Shown here: in pieces, positions 8,153 through 14,829 of the stretch
How positions within the stretch are numbered: the stretch's first letter is position 1
Layout of the letters: each line of letters begins with the position of its first letter
Assembly (NCBI GenBank): GCA_036747335.1
Contig: DAIOCL010000065.1
Location: forward strand, 1 to 14,829
Length of the DNA stretch: 14,829 nt
DNA from: UBA4660 sp002405435
GTDB lineage: Bacteria; Bacteroidota; Bacteroidia; Flavobacteriales_D; Sanyastnellaceae
Reading direction: 5' to 3'
Position numbers and translations under genes: made by a program
Notes under the pieces: model-generated
Seen by the model: only the letters and a program-made list of their open reading frames with translations
Told to the model about the DNA's origin: nothing
Database searches by the model: none

Positions 8153-8965
8153 TTACTCAAAATTTTTAACAACCTCGGGCGCAACGCCCATGGAAGCGAA
8201 TCCTCCGTCGTGGAAGAGATTTTGCATGGTGACGAACCGTGTCAGGTCTGAAAAAAGTGCAATGCAGTAGTCGGCGCAGCCGCCGGCATCGGCGTTGCCC
8301 AGCGGACTCATCTGGTCGGCATAGCCCAAAAATCCATCGAACCCCTTCACCCCGCTACCCGCCGTTGTGCGGGTCGGCGATTGGGAGATGGTGTTGATGC
8401 GCACCTTGTTGCGCACGCCGTAGTGGTATCCGAAGTTTCTCGCAATGCTTTCCAGCAGTGCCTTGGCATCGGCCATATCGTTGTAATCGGGAAAAACGCG
8501 TTGGGCCGCTATGTACGTAAGTGCTACCACAGAACCCCAGTCATTCATGGCATTTTCGCGGTAGGCGATGCCCAGCACCTTATGCAGCGAGGTCGCCGAG
8601 ATGTCGAGGGTCTGCTTGTACCACTCATAGTTGGGTTCGGTATAATGCCTGCCCTTGCGCACGTTCGGGGACATCCCGATCGAATGAAGGATAAAATCAA
8701 TCTTGCCTCCGAAATGCGCAGTCGATTCCTGAATCAGCCTGGTTAGATCCTGCTCATTGGTGGCGTCGGCGCCGATTACAGGTGCCTGACCCACACGCGC
8801 CGCCAGTTCATTGATTTCTCCCATGCGCATAGCCACAGGCGCATTGGTCAGCACCAGTTGCGCCCCTTCTTCATGCGCCCTTTCTGCCACTTTCCATGCA
8901 ATGGACATGTTGTTGAGGGCACCGAAGATGATTCCTTTTTTTCCTTTCAGTAACTGGTTTGCCAT
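8153..8965 (-). CDS. fabI: Enoyl-[acyl-carrier-protein] reductase (NADH)
   Basis: FabI catalyses the last step of each round of type II fatty-acid elongation, reducing trans-2-enoyl-ACP with NADH in the cytoplasm. The 270-residue protein has the short-chain dehydrogenase fold. The cofactor loop is GALNNMSIAW (15-24, the FabI form of the glycine motif), followed by HSIGMSPN at 94-101. The catalytic residues are Tyr151, Tyr161 and Lys168 in the Y-x6-K spacing of FabI (Tyr146, Tyr156 and Lys163 in E. coli). SQSPTRTTAGSGVKGFD and FHDGGFASMG match the pattern I remember for flavobacterial FabI. Length and motifs are complete, so it should be active. It heads a - strand group with the lipoprotein gene 18 bp downstream. 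Triclosan-type inhibitors act on this family, but sensitivity cannot be judged here. Confidence 0.96.
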   Translation of the reverse strand: MANQLLKGKKGIIFGALNNMSIAWKVAERAHEEGAQLVLTNAPVAMRMGEINELAARVGQAPVIGADATNEQDLTRLIQESTAHFGGKIDFILHSIGMSPNVRKGRHYTEPNYEWYKQTLDISATSLHKVLGIAYRENAMNDWGSVVALTYIAAQRVFPDYNDMADAKALLESIARNFGYHYGVRNKVRINTISQSPTRTTAGSGVKGFDGFLGYADQMSPLGNADAGGCADYCIALFSDLTRFVTMQNLFHDGGFASMGVAPEVVKNFE

Positions 8966-8989
8966 GGCTTCGCTGAATTTTATCGGCCG

Positions 8990-9020
8990 CTAATATCCAA
9001 CCAACCCGGCCTCGCTGCAA
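8990..9020 (-). promoter_or_regulatory. Possible fabI promoter
   Basis: Read on the - strand, TTG (9018-9020) is followed after 20 bases by gatattag (8990-8997). The spacing fits the Bacteroidota rule of TTG, 17-23 bases, TAnnTTTG, but the -7 half is degenerate. The start codon at 8965 would follow a leader of roughly 18 bases. Confidence 0.4.
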
Positions 9021-9068
9021 CTGAATCTGCTGAGACCTGTAAACGAACTAAACCGGGGAACGGACTGC

Positions 9069-9872
9069 CTACGGTCGCGTATAAAAATCCAGGGCCTCCG
9101 GCATAAAATGCTTCAGGTCACTGATTCTGGTGGTGTGGCTCGGGTGGGTGCTGAGCCATTCTACCGGCTGGGCACTGCCAGAGGACGCCATTCTCTCCCA
9201 AAACGACACCGCGGACTGTGGATCGTAACCGGCCATGGCCATGAAAACCAGTCCGAGCCGGTCAGCCTCTGTTTCGTGCTTTCTCGAAAACGAGAGCATG
9301 CCCAGCGTAGACCCAATACCCATACTCTGCATAAACAGCTGCTGGGTATAGGTCGGATTTTGCCCCATGGCCAGCGAAAGGCTTGAAAGTCCGAGATTGA
9401 CCAAGAGGCCCTGGCTCATGCGTTCATTGCCATGGCGGGCCACGGCATGGGCAATTTCGTGACCCATAATAACGGCCAGGCCCGCCTCATCCTTGGTGAG
9501 CGGCAGGATACCGGTATAAACCACGACCTTACCTCCGGGCATGCACCACGCATTTACCTCATCGCTGTTTACGACATTAAACTGCCAGCTGAAACCCTGC
9601 ACCCTATCACTTTGTCCATGGTCGGCCAGGTACTGCTCTACCGCGGTACGAATCCGGCCGCCAATCTCTTTTACCATCACCACACGTTTATCGTAGCCGG
9701 ACACAACCTGACTTTCCGACAGAAACTGCGTATACGCCTCGTTGGCCATGGAAATCAGCTCCTGCTCGGGCAGCAGGTTTGCCTGACTTCGACCCGTAAT
9801 CGGTACCCTGGCGCAGGAAATGGCATAGACCAACGCCAAAACCGCCATAAGAACACCCCATGTTCTTTTCAT
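9069..9872 (-). CDS. M48 family metalloprotease lipoprotein
   Basis: This 267-residue zinc protease should act in the periplasm. It starts with a signal ending AISC (Cys20 as lipid-modified residue), followed by VPITGRSQANLLPEQEL, the usual start of LoiP/BepA-type M48 proteins. The zinc and catalytic motif HEIAH is at 138-142 (His138, Glu139, His142), and the third zinc ligand is Glu200 in ETEAD (200-204). WLSTHPSHTTRI at 239-250 is the conserved C-terminal substrate-groove motif. There is no TPR extension, so it is the short single-domain form. Such enzymes degrade or refold misassembled outer-membrane proteins. The gene follows clpS by 28 bp and is probably in the same transcript, pairing two protein-quality-control genes. 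Confidence 0.93.
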   Translation of the reverse strand: MKRTWGVLMAVLALVYAISCARVPITGRSQANLLPEQELISMANEAYTQFLSESQVVSGYDKRVVMVKEIGGRIRTAVEQYLADHGQSDRVQGFSWQFNVVNSDEVNAWCMPGGKVVVYTGILPLTKDEAGLAVIMGHEIAHAVARHGNERMSQGLLVNLGLSSLSLAMGQNPTYTQQLFMQSMGIGSTLGMLSFSRKHETEADRLGLVFMAMAGYDPQSAVSFWERMASSGSAQPVEWLSTHPSHTTRISDLKHFMPEALDFYTRP

Positions 9873-9900
9873 CTAATCAGCAAATAATATATACGGAAAT

Positions 9901-10173
9901 TCAGTGGATTTCACACGAAAGGCCCCGGTCACTCAAGGCTACGCACATGGGCTCCAGCAATTCATAATCGCCCTCCTTCACCGCGCACTTTCCCTTGTAA
10001 TGCACAATCAGCGCGCACTGCTCCGCCTGCTCGGCCCCATGGCGACAGATGGCCATCAGGCACTCGATGACGTGGTCAAAGGTGTTGACATCATCATTAT
10101 AAAGAACCAGTTGACGCTCTTTCTCAACGACGACCTGGTCTTTGTAATCTTCCTGTTCGCGGGTATTGCTCAT
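9901..10173 (-). CDS. clpS: ClpS adaptor of the Clp protease (N-end rule)
   Basis: The 90-residue protein is an adaptor that brings substrates with bulky N-terminal residues to a Clp ATPase (ClpA, or ClpC in many Bacteroidota). Key residues are present: the peptide-binding NDD at 26-28 inside LVLYNDDVNTFDHV, and His58 in IVHYKGKC, matching the acidic pair and His66 of E. coli ClpS. GAEQAEQCALIVH is the helix typical of the family. An ATG 14 codons upstream (10215) is also open, but a perfect -7 element lies at 10201-10208, inside that extension, so the start MSNTREQEDY at 10173 is chosen. The N-terminal arm before the core is short. It is divergent from the response-regulator gene. Confidence 0.92.
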   Translation of the reverse strand: MSNTREQEDYKDQVVVEKERQLVLYNDDVNTFDHVIECLMAICRHGAEQAEQCALIVHYKGKCAVKEGDYELLEPMCVALSDRGLSCEIH

Positions 10174-10200
10174 AACAGTGCCTGAATATAACCCATGCCA

Positions 10201-10208
10201 CAAATATA
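10201..10208 (-). promoter_or_regulatory. Bacteroidota -7 element of clpS, tatatttg
   Basis: Read on the - strand this matches TAnnTTTG at every fixed base and lies 27 bases before the clpS ATG, giving a leader of about 20 bases. No TTG is present at -33. The divergent regulator gene starts at 10376. In the 202-bp gap between the two, a poorer + strand candidate (tatattgt, 10297-10304) may serve that gene. Confidence 0.6.
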
Positions 10209-10375
10209 AGGACACAGGCGGCTATGTATGTTGACCGGTTGCGATATTTCTTTCGTAAATATGCTGTAAAAGATAACCTCAGACCCAGCTTTGCCGTATA
10301 TTGTGGGCGTTGTCGCCACGCCTTTTGATTCCGGTTTCCGGAGAGAGGCGCATGGTGCGCGCTGCCTGATCAACC

Positions 10376-11119
10376 ATGAGAGACAAATCCGAAATTCTGG
10401 TCATTGAGGATGACCTCGTAACCCAGTCAAACCTCGAGATCCTGCTCGATGAACTCGGCTATGGTATCTCAGGCGTCACCGATAACGGACTGGAAGCGAT
10501 GTCGCTGTTCAGCAAAAACGAGCCCGACCTCGTGATTGCCGACATCGGGCTTCCCGGCGATATCGACGGCATTGAACTGGTGAAACGCCTGACTGAAATC
10601 AAGCGCGTTCCCGTTGTCTTTCTGACTGCCCATGTGAGCCAGGAGGTGTATTTCAGGGCCAAATCTGCCCATCCGTACGCATACATCACCAAGCCCATTG
10701 ACCGGGCCAATCTCGACCGCGTTATAGACCTGGCACTTGAGCACTACCAAGCGCCCGCTGAAGAGAACCCGCAACCGGAAAACGTGCTGGTCGATTCCGA
10801 AAGCCTGTACACCAGGATCGGCAACAAACTCAAAAAGATACTGATCAGCGACATCACCCACATCGATGTCAATGGAAAATATTGCGGCCTGAACCGCAAA
10901 GGCAATGGCACTTATGTGAACATCAAAATGTCGCTGAAGGAACTTATGGAACGGCTGCCCGCGCGTAAATTCGTACAGGTAAACCGCAATTGTGTGGTCA
11001 ACATGGATTTTGTGGAGGATGTGGAAATTCAACAGTTACACCTCGACATCAACGGCCACCGGATTTCCATCTCACGGGTTTACAAAGACAACCTTTTCAG
11101 GCGATTGAACATTGTCTGA
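10376..11119 (+). CDS. Response regulator, receiver plus LytTR DNA-binding domain
   Basis: This 247-residue cytoplasmic regulator has a CheY-like receiver at about 6-122 with the acidic pair Asp12/Asp13, phospho-acceptor Asp56 (LVIADIGLPG), Thr84 and Lys106. A short Pro/Glu/Asn linker (125-136) follows, then a LytTR domain at about 144-245 with the usual FVQVNRNCVVNMDFV segment at 199-213. LytTR regulators bind direct repeats upstream of their targets. No histidine kinase gene is present in the window, so it is an orphan here. Its targets are unknown; the neighbouring clpS and amylase genes are possible but untested. The gene ends 24 bp from the stop of the convergent small membrane protein. 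Confidence 0.92.
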   Translation: MRDKSEILVIEDDLVTQSNLEILLDELGYGISGVTDNGLEAMSLFSKNEPDLVIADIGLPGDIDGIELVKRLTEIKRVPVVFLTAHVSQEVYFRAKSAHPYAYITKPIDRANLDRVIDLALEHYQAPAEENPQPENVLVDSESLYTRIGNKLKKILISDITHIDVNGKYCGLNRKGNGTYVNIKMSLKELMERLPARKFVQVNRNCVVNMDFVEDVEIQQLHLDINGHRISISRVYKDNLFRRLNIV

Positions 11120-11143
11120 ACCTTTAGCGCGAGGCGCGGGATT

Positions 11144-11521
11144 TCAGACTTCAAAAAACCGGGTTATCGTGGCCGAACCAGACAACAGTTCAAGGCGGTA
11201 CTTGCCGGGCATAAGCGATTTCATGGGAAATACGAGCCTGTGGTGGCCTGCGGGCTTCTCTTCACGGAGCAATTCCACTTGTCCGCCCCCTGACGAGGTG
11301 ATAAGGGTGCACACGAGTGGCTGTGGCTGCGGCAACACAGCTTCTACCACCAGGTCACCGCTCGCGCTGTCGTAGTGCACCTCATCCAACCTGGCCACCG
11401 GCAGCGGGGCCTGCTTTCTTCCCAGGGCATCCAGCAGCCTGCGGTAGAGCATCCAACCGAGTACCAACACCGAAAAGATCAGCAGGGTAGTTTGTAATGA
11501 TTCCAGCGCATCCGTTCTCAT
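11144..11521 (-). CDS. Small single-pass membrane protein with Ig-like domain
   Basis: The frame is open from 11560, with in-frame ATGs at 11560, 11536 and 11521. The last is chosen because the first two would overlap the likely leader of the divergent amylase gene. The product is then 125 residues, starting MRTDALESLQ. One hydrophobic helix (TTLLIFSVLVLGWML) is followed by basic residues. About 75 residues of beta pattern come next, ending in PGKYRLELLSGSATITRFFEV-like strands. That end resembles FlgD-type or T9SS-associated Ig-like modules (G-x-Y-x-L followed by a final strand). The positive-inside rule would put this domain in the cytoplasm, while the fold suggests the periplasm, so topology is unresolved. 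Function is unknown. It could be a chance frame, but helix plus ordered domain argues for a gene. Confidence 0.6.
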   Translation of the reverse strand: MRTDALESLQTTLLIFSVLVLGWMLYRRLLDALGRKQAPLPVARLDEVHYDSASGDLVVEAVLPQPQPLVCTLITSSGGGQVELLREEKPAGHHRLVFPMKSLMPGKYRLELLSGSATITRFFEV

Positions 11522-11565
11522 CGGTGCAAATCTCATACTTTGCAGCACAAATGACACCATCTGCC

Positions 11566-13938
11566 ATGAAGTTTTCGCTTTTTATGCTGCTGCCGGTAGC
11601 GCTCGGACTGGCCGGTTGTTCCACATCAGATCAGGTTTCACTGCCTTCAGTTCCGGGCCTCTCCTCCCCCATCTGGCTGCAGCCCGACAGCACCACCATC
11701 TGGCTGGGCGATTACGTGGATACAGATCTTATAACTGAAGTGATGCTGGAAGACAAGGTGTATCGGCCCGACTCAGGCCTCATCTCCGTGCGCGGCAATG
11801 TATCCGCTCCGGTGGTCAACCTGCGCATCAAGACAAGCACCGCGGTCTGCGATGTGCCGGTCTATGCCTGCGAAAAAATCTACCATACCTACACCTACAC
11901 AGATTCCGCCGGCACTGCAACGCAGGTTAAACTCGCCGGGAGTATGAACGGGTGGAACCCCGAAGCGTCGGTGCTGTCGCGCAGTGGAAACACCTGGCGC
12001 ATTTCCATGTGGTTAAACCCAGGCCGCTATGAATACCAGGTGGTGGTGGATGGTCGCTGGATGACCGACCCCAACCACAGCCTTGTCAAAGACAACGGCA
12101 ACGGCGGATTCAACAGCCTCTTCACCGTGGGTGAAAGCGAGGCTGAAAGGGCCTCGGTCAGGCTGCAGCGCATTGCGGGTGATTCGGTGTTTGTGGCCCT
12201 GTCTGATACGGCCATGGGGATACTTGCCTACGTCGACAGCCGGCAGGTGAAGGTCCTTAGGTCGGGCCATGAAGCCTGCATAATACCTTCGGAAGCCTCG
12301 GCCGGACCGGGCCGGCATCACCTGCGTATTTTTTCGTACCGCGGCAGCCGCCGGTGCAACGACCTGCTGATTCCGCTCGAAGCCACCGATGTGGTTACCG
12401 ATCCATCAGCACTGAACCGGAGCGATATGCAGAAGGCCATCATGTATTTTATGATGGTCGACCGCTTTTTCGATGGCGACCCGGCCAACAACCGCCCAAC
12501 ACCCGACCCGCGCATTCATCCGAAGGCCAACAACCTGGGAGGCGATCTCGCGGGAATCCGCATCAAGATCGAACAGGGGTATTTTGACAGCCTTGGGGTA
12601 AACACACTCTGGCTATCGCCGGTCTCAAAAAATGTCGAGGGCGCCTGGGGCCTTTGGAAAGACAAAAACTGCGTGGGTCAAAGCGAAAAACCCTGCTTTG
12701 AAAGCAGTTTTTCAGCCTACCACGGATATTGGCCGGTGGCCATGCGCGAAGTTGACAACCGCTTCGGTTCGGGAGCCGATCTGAAGGGCGTAATTGCAAA
12801 GGCCCACGACCGGCAGATGAACGTGCTGCTCGATTATGTAGCCCACCACGTTCATGAACAACACCCGCTTTACCGATAACATCCCGAATGGGCCACGGCC
12901 CTTCACCTGCCCGACGGGAGACTCAACACCGAGTTATGGGACGAACAGCGGCTCACGACATGGTTCGATGTTTTTCTGCCTACCTGGGATTTTGCCAATC
13001 CCGCTGTTACGGCAGCGCTCAGCGATACCGCCATGTATTGGCTCGACCAATACGGGATTGATGGTTTCAGGCACGATGCCACCAAACACATTCCCGTCGA
13101 ATTCTGGAGGGCCCTTACGGCGAAGATCAAGGTCGCCGAAACCACGCAGCAACGGGCCGTATTTCAAATTGGAGAGACCTACGGCAATCCCGAACTTATT
13201 TCCTCTTACCTCAGCAGCGGACAGATGGATGCCCAGTTTGACTTCAACCTGTACGATGCCGCCGTCGATGCGTTTGCCCGTCCCGAATCGGGTTTTGAAA
13301 ACCTCGGCCTGACGCTCTTGACCTCGCTGCATTACTACGGGCACAACCACCTCATGGGCAATATTACGGGCAACCAGGACCGCGGCCGTTTTGCCTCCTA
13401 TGCCGATGGTTCGCTCCGGTTTGACGAGGACGCCAAAAGAGCGGGCTGGCTGAGGGAAATCAACAACTACGGCAGTGCCGGATTCGAACGCATGCAGCAA
13501 CTTGCGGCCTTTATCATGACCGTACCCGGAATTCCCTGCATCTACTACGGCGACGAGATCGCCATGCCCGGCGGCAATGACCCCGACAACCGCAGGATGA
13601 TGGTTTTCAGCGGACTCGACAGCCTGCAGCGCAGCACCAAAGAAACCATAGCCAATCTGGCCAAACTCAGGGCTTCGCACATGGCGCTGTTATACGGCAG
13701 CACACGCGTGGTGCTCGCCGATAGGCATATTCTGGCGATAGAACGCAGCTACCTGGGAAAGACAGCCATTGCTGTATTCTACAAGGGCGTTGCGCCCATG
13801 AACATCAATGTTCCCCTCTCGCCGGGGTTGCAGACGCAAGGCCTCACTTCGCTGTCTAAAAACCTTAGGTGGCAATGCGCCAATGGGATGCTCGACGTAC
13901 AAATGCCGGGCACAGGATTTGCGGTTTTTACCAACTAA
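11566..13938 (+). pseudogene. GH13 alpha-amylase-family lipoprotein interrupted by one in-frame stop
   Basis: Read through the TAA at 12877-12879 (codon 438), this is a 790-codon frame. It has a lipoprotein signal (MKFSLFMLLPVALGLAGC, Cys18), a first beta domain, a CBM48-like E-set domain at about 108-192 (AGSMNGW, RYEYQVVVDGRW) and a GH13 barrel from about 295 (FMMVDRFFDGD). Catalytic residues lie after the stop: nucleophile Asp504 (GFRHDATKH), acid/base Glu537 (GETYG) and Asp605 (GNQDRGRF). A C-terminal beta domain ends in TGFAVFTN. The enzyme would cut alpha-1,4-glucans at the cell surface or in the periplasm. Sequence across the stop reads HPLYR*HPEWA with no gap, so one Glu, Gln or Lys codon probably became TAA. 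The truncated 437-residue product lacks all three catalytic residues; a restart at 13033 would lack an export signal. The frame also opens at 11497, but 11566 gives the proper signal peptide. Confidence 0.85.
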
Positions 13939-13972
13939 TGCATCTTTCCGCGCGGTTGTTGCCGCGAAGTCC

Positions 13973-13980
13973 GATTTTTG
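13973..13980 (+). promoter_or_regulatory. Possible -7 element of the DUF4249 gene, gatttttg
   Basis: Seven of eight positions fit TAnnTTTG. It ends seven bases before the ATG at 13988, which would make that start nearly leaderless. TTG triplets upstream (13956, 13959) are closer than the usual 17-23 bases. Read-through from the amylase gene, which ends 49 bp upstream, is an alternative. Confidence 0.3.
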
Positions 13981-13987
13981 CCGTGTA

Positions 13988-14829
13988 ATGTGTACACGCC
14001 ATTTGCTCATAATGTCAGCCTTCTTCGTCGCTGCGGTGCTGCCCGGATGCGAAAAGGAAATCACCGTCGACCTCCCCGATTCGGGGCCGAAAATTGTGGT
14101 GGAAGGATCTATTGAGCAGGGCCAGCCCCCGATTGTATTTCTCACATGGAGCCAGGGCTATTTCGATCCGGTCGACCTTCAGTCGCTGACCCAGTTTTAT
14201 GTGCGCGGTGCCACCGTCAAGGTCAGCAATGGCACCGAAACCATCGAGCTGGATGAAGTGTGTACGTCGGAACTCCCCGGGCCCTTGCTGGAAGTCGTGG
14301 CCGAAATGCTGGGATTTTCTCCCGAGGACCTCGCAGCCGTTGACATTTGCGGATACATCTCGCTGGATCCTGCGATCACGGGCGAAGTGGGAAAGGAATA
14401 TACGCTCACTGTGGATTACGAGGATACCCACCTGCATGCAGTAACCAAAATCAATGAGCTGGTGGCGCTGGACAGCCTTTGGTTTGAAATCACCAGCACC
14501 GGCCCCACCGATTCGCTGGGCTTCATCTTCGGCATACTCAACGATCCCGACACCCTCGGCAACGCGTACCGCTGGTTTGCCAAGCGCATCAGCCGCTACC
14601 CCATGTGGGAAAATAACCTGACCCAGGGCATTTATGAGCCCGGTCTCGGCGGTCAGCAGGAAGATGCCGGTTACATCGCCCCGCTGGGCAGCGTATTTGA
14701 CGATGAGTTTTTCAACGTCCTGTCATTCTATTTAGGTTTTATCCGTTAGTCAATATTCAACAGCAACAAGCGCGACGACAACGATATTGAGGAGGGTTTT
14801 TACAAAAGCGGCGAAACGGTGGCGGTGAG
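13988..14829 (+). pseudogene. DUF4249 outer-membrane lipoprotein, premature stop and cut by the window edge
   Basis: The start MCTRHLLIMSAFFVAAVLPGC is a lipoprotein signal (lipobox LPGC, Cys21). ATG 13988 is preferred over 14012 because it gives the signal a basic N-region. The mature part, CEKEITVDLPDSGPKIVVEG then an IVFLTWSQGYF segment, is the pattern of DUF4249 lipoproteins, which are often encoded beside TonB-dependent receptors and may help nutrient uptake; the exact role is unknown. The frame stops at TAG 14747-14749 after 253 residues, just after SVFDDEFFNVLSFYLGFIR. The same frame continues SIFNSNKRDDNDIEEGFYKS to the window edge, which looks like the next part of a DUF4249 domain (DD...E-x-G-[FY]-[FY]). 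So the gene carries an in-frame nonsense codon, and its true 3' end is outside the window. Confidence 0.75.

Noticed and set aside
12854..13312. Frameshift in the amylase gene (second frame open after the stop)
   Set aside because: The GH13 similarity after the stop stays in the original frame; the frame open at 12854-13312 gives a Pro/Ser/Arg-rich product with no similarity, so the lesion is a nonsense codon.
12877..14749. Stop-codon reassignment
   Set aside because: TAA ends gyrA, fabI and the TPR gene, TAG ends the MFS and M48 genes, and TGA ends clpS and the regulator, all at expected family lengths.

Overview
The window looks like a Bacteroidota chromosome, most likely Flavobacteriales or a close relative with unusually high GC. 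Four things point there: a type IX secretion (T9SS) sorting tail on the first gene, several TAnnTTTG-like -7 promoter elements with weak ribosome-binding sites, a FabI with the flavobacterial sequence pattern, and a DUF4249 outer-membrane lipoprotein. It reads as ordinary chromosome (gyrA, fabI, clpS) with surface and sugar-utilisation genes at both ends. No mobile element, CRISPR array, tRNA or rRNA was seen.

Layout. Bases 1-347 have no convincing gene and hold two identical 55-bp direct repeats 136 bp apart, each with a 9-bp hairpin; the first starts exactly at base 1. Then come, on the + strand, a secreted beta-helix protein with a T9SS tail (348-1922), gyrA (2125-4656) and an exported TPR protein (4776-5906) closed by a strong terminator (5915-5942). 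On the - strand lie two groups. The first is fabI, a small lipoprotein and an MFS transporter (8965 down to 6232). The second is clpS followed by an M48 metalloprotease lipoprotein (10173 down to 9069). A receiver-LytTR response regulator (10376-11119, +) is divergent from clpS. A small membrane protein with an Ig-like domain (11144-11521, -) is convergent with the regulator and divergent from the amylase.

The right end is the most interesting part. A GH13 alpha-amylase-family lipoprotein (11566-13938) is intact in one frame except for a single in-frame TAA at 12877-12879. The next gene, a DUF4249 lipoprotein (from 13988), also has an in-frame premature stop, TAG at 14747-14749, after which homologous-looking sequence continues to the window edge. 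All three stop codons are used normally by neighbouring genes, so a changed genetic code is unlikely. Recent pseudogene formation, strain variation or sequence error are the likely explanations.

Other points: a 66-bp stretch inside gyrA (3055-3120) is only about 21% GC within a GC-rich gene, and the amylase carries substitutions in GH13 signature regions I and IV. I did not find a clearly new multi-gene system. The best candidates for follow-up are the paired nonsense codons, the hairpin-bearing repeat and the AT-rich patch in gyrA.
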